DNA from: Halieaceae bacterium UBA3479
Lineage (GTDB): Bacteria; Pseudomonadota; Gammaproteobacteria; Pseudomonadales; Halieaceae
Assembly (NCBI GenBank): GCA_002377985.1
Contig: DFQW01000160.1
Location: 5,007 to 20,120 of the forward strand
Length of the DNA stretch: 15,114 bases
Reading direction: 5' to 3'
The notes below the pieces were generated by a model. It was not told the origin of the DNA, made no database searches, and worked only from the letters and a program-made list of their open reading frames with translations. The position numbers were made by a program, and so were the translations under genes. Positions 1 through 6,900 of this stretch are shown here, piece by piece; the stretch's first letter is position 1; each line of letters starts with the position of its first letter.

Positions 1-774
1 CCCGACGCAGGATCGGACCTGCAGGGGATTCGGCTGGTCGCGAAAAGAGACGTTGACGACTACATCCTCAACGGCACGAAAACCTGGATCTCCAACGGCA
101 TCAAGGGCAACTGCCTGGCGGTGCTGACCAAGACCGACCCTACCGCAACGCCGGCCCATCGCGGCATGAGTCTATTCATCTGCGAAAAGGGCGACGGCTT
201 CAGCGTGGGCAAGAAACTAAAGAAATTGGGTTACCGCTCAATAGACAGCGCCGAACTCATCTTCCAGGACTTCCGGGTGTCGGCAGATAATCTGGTGGGC
301 GGTGAGGAAGGCAAAGGCTTTCAGCAGGTGGCGGGCGGTCTCGAATTGGGCCGTATCAATATAGCCGCGCGCGGTGCCGGCATGGCCAAGGGCGCAACCA
401 ATATGGCGCTCAACTACGCCATGGAGCGAAAAACCTTTGGCAAGACGATCGCCGAACATCAGGCAATTCAGTTGAAGCTTGCCGAGATGTCAACGCGCGC
501 CGCCGCCGCCGAGCTACTGGTGCATCAGGCCGCCGATAAATATGACCGTCATGAGCGCTGTGATCTGGAAGCGGGCCAGGCCAAATTTTTTGCCTCCGAA
601 GCGGCGGTGCAAAACAGCCTGGATGCGATGAGGGTCTTTGGCGGTTACAGCTACTCACCGGAGTATGAGATCGAGCGCTTTTACCGCGACGCACCGCTTT
701 TGTGTATTGGCGAGGGCACCAACGAAATCCAGCGGATGATTATCGCCAAGCAAATGGTCGCTCGAGCGAGCTGA
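1..774 (+). CDS. Acyl-CoA dehydrogenase, 5' end outside window
   Basis: FAD-dependent acyl-CoA dehydrogenase, which oxidises an acyl-CoA to the 2,3-enoyl-CoA and passes electrons to electron-transfer flavoprotein. The frame is open from base 1, giving 257 visible residues; family members are about 380-400 aa, so roughly the N-terminal third is missing only because the window starts here. Visible landmarks are PDAGSDL and TWISNG (middle beta domain, substrate and FAD contacts), the C-terminal helical domain with RKTFGKTIAEHQAIQ, and the C-terminal signature IGEGTNEIQR. The Glu of GEGT (bases 712-714) sits where the catalytic base of MCAD/SCAD-type enzymes lies. The gene ends with tandem stops TGA TAG and runs convergently into the nitroreductase gene. 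Chain-length specificity cannot be read from this part; a short- or branched-chain substrate is a guess based on the nearby HMG-CoA lyase. Confidence 0.93.
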   Translation, partial: PDAGSDLQGIRLVAKRDVDDYILNGTKTWISNGIKGNCLAVLTKTDPTATPAHRGMSLFICEKGDGFSVGKKLKKLGYRSIDSAELIFQDFRVSADNLVGGEEGKGFQQVAGGLELGRINIAARGAGMAKGATNMALNYAMERKTFGKTIAEHQAIQLKLAEMSTRAAAAELLVHQAADKYDRHERCDLEAGQAKFFASEAAVQNSLDAMRVFGGYSYSPEYEIERFYRDAPLLCIGEGTNEIQRMIIAKQMVARAS

Positions 775-780
775 TAGAAC

Positions 781-1449
781 TCAGTCAAGGACCGTCATGA
801 AATCCCGCGCATCCAGCCGCGGGGTACGATAGGTATTGATCAGCGCATTCGGGTCGGCATAACCCAATGACATACCGCATACAAGCATTTGCTCATCTGG
901 TGCACCGAGCAAGGGCATGACGCTATCGTGATAGGGGCAAAAGGCCGCTTGGGCACAACTCTCAAGCCCCGCCTCCCGGGCCGCCAACATAAAGGACTGC
1001 AGAAACATCCCGTAGTCGAGCCAGCTGCCCTGCTCCATGTCACGATCAATGGTAAAAAAAAGTCCCACAGGCGCACCAAAAAACTGATAGTTCTGCACGC
1101 GGTAGCCTTGCACTGATGCCACGTCCTGCCGATCTACCCCGAGCAGCCCATACAGACCAAAGCCCGTCTGCCGACGCCGACCGATATAGGGTTCGCGCCA
1201 GGCCCGGGGGTAATAGTGATATTCGTAGGCGCCCTCATCCCCATTGAGGAAGCGCGCCGAGCAGGCTTCAGTGATCGCCGCCTTGCGTTCGCCGCGCACG
1301 ACATAAACATGCCAGGGCTGAATATTGGAGCCTGATGGTGCACGTGCGGCAACGTTCAGTAAGGATGCAACCTGCTCGTCGGAGACGGTCTTGTCACTGA
1401 GGAATGCCCGGATACTTTGCCGGCCGGTAATAGCATCGGATACCCGCAC
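781..1449 (-). CDS. FMN-dependent nitroreductase family protein
   Basis: Nitroreductase-superfamily flavoprotein of 222 aa, a normal length. These are usually NAD(P)H-dependent and reduce nitroaromatics, quinones or related substrates as homodimers. Visible family motifs are RQSIRAF at residues 10-16 (Arg/Ser contacts to FMN phosphate), APSGSNIQPW at 37-46, and a C-terminal VCGMSLGYAD strand-turn. The middle stretch with YYPRAWREPYIGRRR and YGLLGV resembles the 4-nitrobenzoate reductase (PnbA-like) branch, but the natural substrate cannot be inferred. The start is GTG at 1449, 9 nt after the HMG-CoA lyase stop and in the same frame; no good Shine-Dalgarno is visible, so it is probably translated by coupling to the upstream gene. 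It converges with the acyl-CoA dehydrogenase gene with only 6 nt between the first stops. Confidence 0.9.
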   Translation of the reverse strand: MRVSDAITGRQSIRAFLSDKTVSDEQVASLLNVAARAPSGSNIQPWHVYVVRGERKAAITEACSARFLNGDEGAYEYHYYPRAWREPYIGRRRQTGFGLYGLLGVDRQDVASVQGYRVQNYQFFGAPVGLFFTIDRDMEQGSWLDYGMFLQSFMLAAREAGLESCAQAAFCPYHDSVMPLLGAPDEQMLVCGMSLGYADPNALINTYRTPRLDARDFMTVLD

Positions 1450-1458
1450 ATTAACGGC

Positions 1459-2355
1459 TCACGCGCACTGCTTGGCGAGCCAGGTATGTGCCCGGCCGCC
1501 CTGAGGTGCGCCAATCATGTCACTGAGCAGCGCCACGGCGTCCAGTAGCTTGGGCATATCGACCCCCGTGTCATAGCCCATCGACTCGCACAACATGACC
1601 ACGTCCTCCGTGGCAACATTGCCTTTTGCGCCCGGCGCAAAGGGACATCCGCCCAGGCCACCGGCCGATGAGTCGAACTGTCGGACCCCCGCCAATAAAG
1701 CTGCGTATACATTGGCGAGCCCCATGGCGCGGGTGTCATGGAAGTGGCAGCCTAGGTGCTCGGGACCATAACGATCGACCAGCCGGGTCATCATGGACTG
1801 CACGGCTGCAGGGTTTGCAGCGCCAATGGTGTCTGCTATCACCAACCGAGCCGGCTTATGCTGCATGAGCCGCTCAGCCTGCTCGAGCACCAGCGCCTCA
1901 GCCACAGCGCCCTCGTAGGGACACTCGAAGGCCGTCGCAAGATAGACATGGATCGCCACGCCTTCGGCGGCCGCGCGATCGAGGATTTCCTCACCCATCG
2001 CAAAGGTGTCCTCAAGCCCCTTGCGGATATTGTTCTGATTCATCTGTTCGGTGGCCGCGAGCGCAATCGCATGAGAGGTAATGCCGGCGCGCACCGCCAG
2101 TTCGTAGCCCTTCATATTGGGCACCAGCGCGCTGTAGGCCAACGACGCCTCCGGTAAATTGGCAGCAATTTCGTCAGTACCCGCCATCTGCGGTACCGCC
2201 TTGGGTGAGACAAAAGAGCCGATCTCCAGTTCCGGCACGCCGGTTTGCGCCAGCGCCCTCAGCAGGGAAATGCGCTGCTCGACCGTCAAATGTTTGGGCT
2301 GTGCCTGTAAACCGTCGCGTGCCGCGACCTCTTTGATGACAACTCTCTCGCTCAT
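1459..2355 (-). CDS. Hydroxymethylglutaryl-CoA lyase
   Basis: Cleaves 3-hydroxy-3-methylglutaryl-CoA to acetoacetate and acetyl-CoA, the last step of leucine degradation; cytoplasmic TIM-barrel enzyme of the HMGL-like family. With the start at 2355 the protein is 298 aa, the usual length. Catalytic and metal residues are all in place: RDGLQ (Arg13, Asp14), HFHDTR (His204, His206), the lyase signature GGLGGCPFAPGAKGNVATED with active-site Cys237, and Glu250. An in-frame start seven codons upstream exists, but ATG 2355 has an AGGGAGA Shine-Dalgarno 5 nt ahead and gives MSERVVIKE, matching family N-termini. It is transcribed divergently from the cysteine hydrolase gene and is followed 9 nt later by the nitroreductase gene, probably in the same transcript. 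A related homocitrate- or isopropylmalate-synthase-like role is unlikely given the GGCP signature. Confidence 0.95.
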   Translation of the reverse strand: MSERVVIKEVAARDGLQAQPKHLTVEQRISLLRALAQTGVPELEIGSFVSPKAVPQMAGTDEIAANLPEASLAYSALVPNMKGYELAVRAGITSHAIALAATEQMNQNNIRKGLEDTFAMGEEILDRAAAEGVAIHVYLATAFECPYEGAVAEALVLEQAERLMQHKPARLVIADTIGAANPAAVQSMMTRLVDRYGPEHLGCHFHDTRAMGLANVYAALLAGVRQFDSSAGGLGGCPFAPGAKGNVATEDVVMLCESMGYDTGVDMPKLLDAVALLSDMIGAPQGGRAHTWLAKQCA

Positions 2356-2360
2356 AATGG

Positions 2361-2367
2361 TCTCCCT
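2361..2367 (-). promoter_or_regulatory. Ribosome binding site of the HMG-CoA lyase gene
   Basis: Minus-strand AGGGAGA lies 5 nt before ATG at 2355. It decides the start in favour of the shorter 298-aa protein over the 305-aa form. Confidence 0.7.
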
Positions 2368-2411
2368 GAGGCGCACCCGTATGGACCTGCTGCACCTGCA
2401 ACCCTGTCTGT

Positions 2412-2441
2412 TTGAAGCCTGTGCGCCATGCCCCGCATTAT
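2412..2441 (+). promoter_or_regulatory. Candidate promoter for the cysteine hydrolase gene
   Basis: TTGAAG (2412-2417), an 18-nt spacer and CATTAT (2436-2441) match the sigma-70 boxes at 4 of 6 positions each. The -10 overlaps the minus-strand TATAAT, so the two promoters, if real, face each other and could not be occupied together. The transcript would start near 2448 and carry the inverted repeat at 2477-2505 in its leader. Support is consensus matching only. Confidence 0.28.
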
Positions 2442-2466
2442 ACGCCGCACCCCGACATTCTGTACG
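2437..2466 (-). promoter_or_regulatory. Candidate sigma-70 promoter for HMG-CoA lyase/nitroreductase
   Basis: On the minus strand there is a perfect TATAAT at 2442-2437. The -35 is weak: CGTACA at 2466-2461 with an 18-nt spacer. Initiation near 2430 would give a leader of about 75 nt to the ATG at 2355. It is the best consensus -10 in the divergent region. The weak -35 suggests help from an activator or modest strength, which is inference. Confidence 0.42.
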
Positions 2467-2476
2467 AAATCGATCA

Positions 2477-2505
2477 GATCACGCATGATGCGCCCCAGCG
2501 TGATC
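2477..2505. repeat. Perfect 8-bp inverted repeat, possible operator
   Basis: GATCACGC (2477-2484) and GCGTGATC (2498-2505) are exact reverse complements separated by 13 nt, with half-site centres 21 bp (two helical turns) apart. A further GATC lies at 2472-2475, so there are three GATC sites in 34 bp. The left arm overlaps a shorter dyad, CGCAT-G-ATGCG, at 2482-2492. It lies between the candidate promoters and the cysteine hydrolase ribosome binding site (2515-2519). It could be an operator for a dimeric repressor or form a leader hairpin; no T tract follows, so it is not a terminator. Confidence 0.45.
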
Positions 2506-2528
2506 GCATATTCTGGGAGACACACCTC

Positions 2529-3131
2529 ATGTCGGAACGAAAAGCACTGGAACGGATCGATGCCGGCATGGGTAAAACACCGGCATTGATTGTGGTCGAT
2601 GTCGTTAAGGGTTTCACTGATCCTGCCTGCCCGCTTGGTGCAGAAGCCGAAGAGGTTGTCGCCGCCAACGCCGCATTAATGGATGCCTTTCACGCCGCCG
2701 GGCTCCCGGTGGTGCTTACGACGGTCATATACCGGAGTGATGAGGAAGCCACCGTTTTCCGGGCTAGGGTCCCTGCGCTTAACCTTCTCACACCCGACTC
2801 CGATTGGGTGAAATTTGATCCGAGGTTACCCATTCACGACACCGATTTACAGCTGGAGAAGCGCCATGCGAGTAGTTTTCATGGCACAGATCTAGACGAC
2901 TGGCTTAAAGCGCGAAACGTGGATTCTGTGGTGGTGACGGGACTCACCACCAGTGGCTGTGTGCGCGCCACCGCGGTAGACGGCCTGCAAAACAATTACA
3001 AAGTCTTGGTGCCGCGGGAAGCCTGCGGTGATCGTGACCCCGAAGCCCACGAAGCCAACCTCTATGACATGAACGCCAAATACGCCGATGTCGTGTCACT
3101 GGCAACAGTGCTGAATTTACTCCCCCACTGA
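2529..3131 (+). CDS. Isochorismatase-family cysteine hydrolase (N-carbamoylsarcosine amidase-like)
   Basis: Cysteine hydrolase of the isochorismatase/nicotinamidase superfamily, 200 aa from the start chosen here. The Asp-Lys-Cys triad is visible: Asp24 in ALIVVDVVKGF, Lys111 in LEKRHASSF and Cys144 in GLTTSGCVRATAVDG. The TTSGCVR setting, with the Thr/Ser-rich turn before Cys, is typical of the N-carbamoylsarcosine amidase branch, which hydrolyses carbamoyl or amide C-N bonds. The actual substrate is unknown, and nicotinamide or a ureide are alternatives. ATG 2529 is preferred over an upstream TTG at 2412 because GGGAG at 2515-2519 lies 9 nt ahead and the extra 39 residues show no family similarity. 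It is divergent from the HMG-CoA lyase gene, and its last 15 nt overlap the convergent DUF1244 gene. Confidence 0.9.
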   Translation: MSERKALERIDAGMGKTPALIVVDVVKGFTDPACPLGAEAEEVVAANAALMDAFHAAGLPVVLTTVIYRSDEEATVFRARVPALNLLTPDSDWVKFDPRLPIHDTDLQLEKRHASSFHGTDLDDWLKARNVDSVVVTGLTTSGCVRATAVDGLQNNYKVLVPREACGDRDPEAHEANLYDMNAKYADVVSLATVLNLLPH

Positions 3132-3449
3132 GTGGCCTGGCTGCGCGGTGAACGCCGCTTGTTGCTCAGGCGTCGCCTCGAGCTGATAGCGCGCCTTCCA
3201 CTCGTCGTAGGGCATACCGTAGATGATCTCGCGCGCCGCCTCTTTGTCGAGGGCAACGCCGATCTCGCTGGATGCCTCCGCGTACCACTTGGACAAACAA
3301 TTACGGCAGAATCCCGCCAGGTTCATCAAATCAATATTCTGAACGTCCTTGCGGCTATCGAGATGCTGCACCAAGCGTCGAAATACAGCCGCCTCAATCG
3401 CACCCTGATCCGCACCAGAGGAACCGTGTTTTGGGGAATCGTCAGTCAT
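3117..3449 (-). CDS. DUF1244 family protein
   Basis: Small cytoplasmic protein of 110 aa belonging to the DUF1244 family, recognised from FRRLVQHLDSRKDVQNIDLMN, the central LAGFCRNCLSKWY and IIYGMPYDEWKARYQ (residues about 23-89). It contains a conserved CxxC pair (Cys48, Cys51); metal or redox use is possible but not established. No function is known to me for the family. The first 17 and last 20 residues are low-conservation tails. ATG 3449 follows GGAGAGAGG directly upstream. It begins 16 nt after the NUDIX gene stop and is the last gene of the long minus-strand train. Its end (TAA at 3119-3117) overlaps the end of the convergent cysteine hydrolase gene by 15 nt, and no terminator hairpin is visible there. 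Confidence 0.9.
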   Translation of the reverse strand: MTDDSPKHGSSGADQGAIEAAVFRRLVQHLDSRKDVQNIDLMNLAGFCRNCLSKWYAEASSEIGVALDKEAAREIIYGMPYDEWKARYQLEATPEQQAAFTAQPGHSVGE

Positions 3450-3465
3450 TGCCTCTCTCCTGAGA

Positions 3466-3960
3466 TCATTGGCTTACACTAGGCGTCGGTTCTGGCGGCG
3501 GCGTTGGGGTGTCTCCCGCAAGCAGTTCAGTGATGACCGCCCCCTGACCCGGGTACCGCCACTCACCCTCGGGAACGTGCTCCGGCCGCCACCACCCGAC
3601 TTCTTTTATTTCGAGAGGCCGCAGTATGTGCGGCTTTGCCCCGGGATCGGCGTGGCATTGGAATAAATGGAATCCATTATCGAATACGGTGGCCAACTGC
3701 GCCGCCACCACTGTCATCCCGGTCTCCTCGAATACCTCTCGTTCGGCCCCACAATGTGCGCTTTCATCCTTCGCTACGCTGCCACCGGGTAAGGCAAGCT
3801 GGCCGCGCCAGTCCCGAACCAATAATGTCCCGGCATCACCCTGTATCAGACAGCCGGCACTGACAGCGGCAATAAACCGGGCCTGATCAGAGCAGGGGGG
3901 GGAGCCCTCCCCACATCCTACAAGGCCCGCTAAAAGGCCGGCGGCCACACTACGATTCAT
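3466..3960 (-). CDS. NUDIX hydrolase with apparent lipoprotein signal peptide
   Basis: NUDIX pyrophosphohydrolase of 164 aa. The box is complete, G(60)-x5-E(66)-x7-REVFEETGM (74-82), with all metal-binding Glu of the REUXEEXGU helix present, so hydrolysis of a nucleoside-diphosphate-X compound is expected; the substrate is unknown. The N-terminus is unusual: MNR, a short hydrophobic stretch, then LVGC with Cys16 as a lipobox Cys and Gly at +2 (not the Asp retention signal), which would send the protein to the outer membrane. The C-terminus is a Thr/Pro-rich tail (151-160). The ATG at 3960 overlaps the dnaE stop region by 11 nt, so coupling is likely; the Shine-Dalgarno is weak (GAGTGGG). An in-frame ATG at 4059 inside dnaE is less likely. 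A run of eight C between the signal and the domain could hide a sequencing error. NUDIX enzymes are normally cytoplasmic, so the export call is tentative. Confidence 0.85.
   Translation of the reverse strand: MNRSVAAGLLAGLVGCGEGSPPCSDQARFIAAVSAGCLIQGDAGTLLVRDWRGQLALPGGSVAKDESAHCGAEREVFEETGMTVVAAQLATVFDNGFHLFQCHADPGAKPHILRPLEIKEVGWWRPEHVPEGEWRYPGQGAVITELLAGDTPTPPPEPTPSVSQ
3895..3902. repeat. G8/C8 homopolymer tract inside the NUDIX gene
   Basis: Eight consecutive G on the plus strand, read as C8 in the coding strand across Ser20-Pro21-Pro22. It lies between the lipobox Cys16 and the NUDIX domain. Gain or loss of one base would put the start and signal out of frame with the domain. Confidence 0.95.
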
Positions 3961-6900
3961 AGACCCACTCAGCGGCCTCATTACCCACCGCCACTCGAAG
4001 CTCATCCAGCAGGGCATCGCTGGGGTGCACCTGCCACGCGCCGCCAAGACGGATTGCAACCGAGCCTTTGGGTTGCATGTATTCCATCACCACGGGGCAT
4101 TGACCTCCCACTGCCGGACGCAGGGTATTGGCCAACAGCTTGCTAAATGCCTCATCGACCATATGGCTCGGCACCCTAAGGCGCAGCTGTGAAACTCTGG
4201 CCTTTCTGGCCTCCTCCAGAGAGCGCGCGGTTTTGGTCCGCATAGCCAAGCCTCCATTGAAGTCATCGACCTGCAGGCGGCCCTCCAACAGCACAATTCG
4301 ATCTTTTTGCAGGAGATCACGGTGCTCGGTGAACACATCGTTGTACACCGTGGCCTCGATCTGTCCCGAGCCATCATCCAGCGTCAGTACCGCCATGGGA
4401 CCACGTTGGGTTTTGATCGTTCTCATGTCGAGTATCAGGCCAGCCACCACCGCCTGATTATTGGCCTGAAGCTCACGAATACGCCGTGGGGCAAATTTAC
4501 GCACCTCGGCCTCGTATGCCTCCATCGGGTGCCCACTCAGGAAGCTACCCAGACTCTCTTTTTCTGCGTTGAGGAGCTCGGTGAGCGTCCATGGCCGCGA
4601 GTGTCGGTATTCTCGGTACGGATCATCTGCAGAATCACCCGCTGCAATCACTTCGCCAAAAAGATCCTGCATACCGGCCGCGGTGTTATTCGCCACCTGC
4701 TCAGCAGCGCGAATGGCGTCGTCGAGGGACGCGAGGAGAATCCAGCGTTCGACCCCCAGCTCATCCAGCGCGCCACTTTTAACCAGCGCCTCAAGGGCTC
4801 GCCGATTTACTTTCCGCGGGTCAGTGCGGGCACACAGGTCAAACAAGCTGGTAAATGACCCGTTCTCTCGAGCAGCGATAATGTTGCTGATTGGGCCCGC
4901 ACCCAGCCCTTTGATGGCACCTAGACCGTAGCGAATTTTCCCCTCGGGGGTCACGGAAAACGCATACAACCCTTCCTGTATTGAGGGAGGCAAAACTTGC
5001 AGGCCCATGCGGCGGGCTTCGTCACGGAAAGTAAGCAGTTTGTCGGTGTTATCGATATCCGAGCTCATCACCGCCGCCATAAACTCCGCTGGGTGGTGTG
5101 TCTTCAGCCAGGCAGTCTGGTAGGAGACCAGCGCATAAGCCGCAGAGTGTGATTTGTTAAATCCGTAACCGGCGAACTTTTCCACCAGGTCGAAGATTTT
5201 CATAGCCAGTGTGGGGTCAATGCCCTTTTTGGCTGCGCCCTCCTCAAAAACGCTGCGCTGTTGGGCCATCTCCTCTGGCTTCTTCTTGCCCATGGCGCGG
5301 CGCAGAAGATCGGCACCCCCCAGGGTATATCCTGCCAACACCTGGGCAATCTGCATGACCTGTTCCTGGTACAAAATGATGCCGTAGGTGGGTTCGAGAA
5401 TGGGCTTCAGCCATTCGTGCTGATACACCGCATCGGGGAAGGCGATGGGTTCCCGACCGTGCTTGCGGTTAATGAAGTTTTCGACCATCCCCGATTGCAG
5501 TGGGCCCGGTCTGAAAAGCGCAACCAGTGCAATGATGTCTTCAAAACAATCCGGCCGCAGATTCTTGATTAGCTCCTTCATGCCGCGACTCTCGAGCTGA
5601 AACACCGCGGTGGTATCTCCTGCCTGTAGCAAGCGGAAAACCTCGGGATCGTCGAGGGGAATGCGGTCTATATCGAGGGAACCTGCGCCGCGGGAGTCCA
5701 CCATCTCGATTGCCCACTGAATGATGGTAAGGGTTCTCAAGCCCAGAAAATCGAACTTGACGAGACCTGCCTCCTCCACGTCGTTCTTGTCGTACTGGGT
5801 GACCAGACCGCCACCTTCCTCGTCGCAATACACCGGGGAGAAATCGGTCAGTTCAGAGGGCGCAATCACGACGCCGCCGGCATGTTTACCCGCGTTCCGC
5901 GTCAGCCCTTCAAGCTGCACGGCCATATCCCAAATCTCCTGCGCCGAGCTGTCCTCTTCAAGCAACTGCACCAGTTGCTCTTCCTGTTCCAGCGCCTTGG
6001 CCAACGTCATACCGACTTCGAAGGGGATTAGCTTGGACATGCGGTCTGCCAGACCGTAGGGCTTACCCTGCACTCTCGCCACGTCACGCACGACCGCTTT
6101 GGCCGCCATGGTGCCGAAAGTAATAATTTGCGACACCGACTGACGACCATAGGTCTGTGCCACGTAATCGATAACCTCGTCGCGACGCTCCATACAGAAA
6201 TCCACGTCAAAGTCCGGCATCGACACCCGATCGGGATTCAGAAACCGCTCGAAAAGAAGATCGTAAGCGATAGGGTCGAGATCGGTGATGCCCAGAGCAT
6301 AAGCCACCAGTGATCCCGCGCCTGAGCCGCGACCCGGACCGACCGGGATTTCATGCTCCTTGGCCCATCGGATGAAATCCATCACCACCAGGAAATAGCC
6401 CGGAAATCCCATTTGGTTGATGGTCGCCAGTTCAAAATCGAGCCTTTCCCGGTAGGGATCCAGTTCCGCCGGCGTCCGCTGGGGGAATCGGCGGATCAAA
6501 CCTTCGTGAGAGACTCGACTGAGGAACTGTTCAATCGTTTCCCCTTCAGGGACGGGAAAATTCGGTAAAAAAGGCTGCCCCAGCGTCATCGAGACAGAAC
6601 AACGCCGCGCTATTTCAATGGTGTTTTCAATCGCCTCGGGAATATCTTCGAACAGCGACATCATTTCCTCGGCGGAGCGCAAATATTGCTGATCCGAGTA
6701 GGCGCGGAGCCGCCGGGGATCATCCAGTGTGCGTCCATCACCGATACAAACCCGGGCCTCGTGGGCCTCGAACTCCTCAGCCTGCATGAAGCGCACGTCA
6801 TTGGTGGCCACCACGGGACAGTCATATTCTCCCGCCAGTGCTACTACGGCGTGCAGGTAATCCTCCTCGTCTGCGCGCCCCGTGCGCTGGATCTCGAGGT

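Noticed and set aside
2412..2528. N-terminal extension of the cysteine hydrolase from a TTG at 2412
   Set aside because: The ATG at 2529 has a ribosome binding site and matches the family N-terminus; the extension covers the promoter and dyad region.
3150..3170. Possible hairpin GCGG...CCGC as terminator near the DUF1244 end
   Set aside because: Only a 4-bp stem, no T tract, and it lies inside the DUF1244 coding sequence.
3961..4059. 33-codon extension of the NUDIX protein into dnaE
   Set aside because: It lies wholly within dnaE, would bury the hydrophobic signal inside the protein, and the nearer ATG at 3960 makes a normal stop-start overlap.
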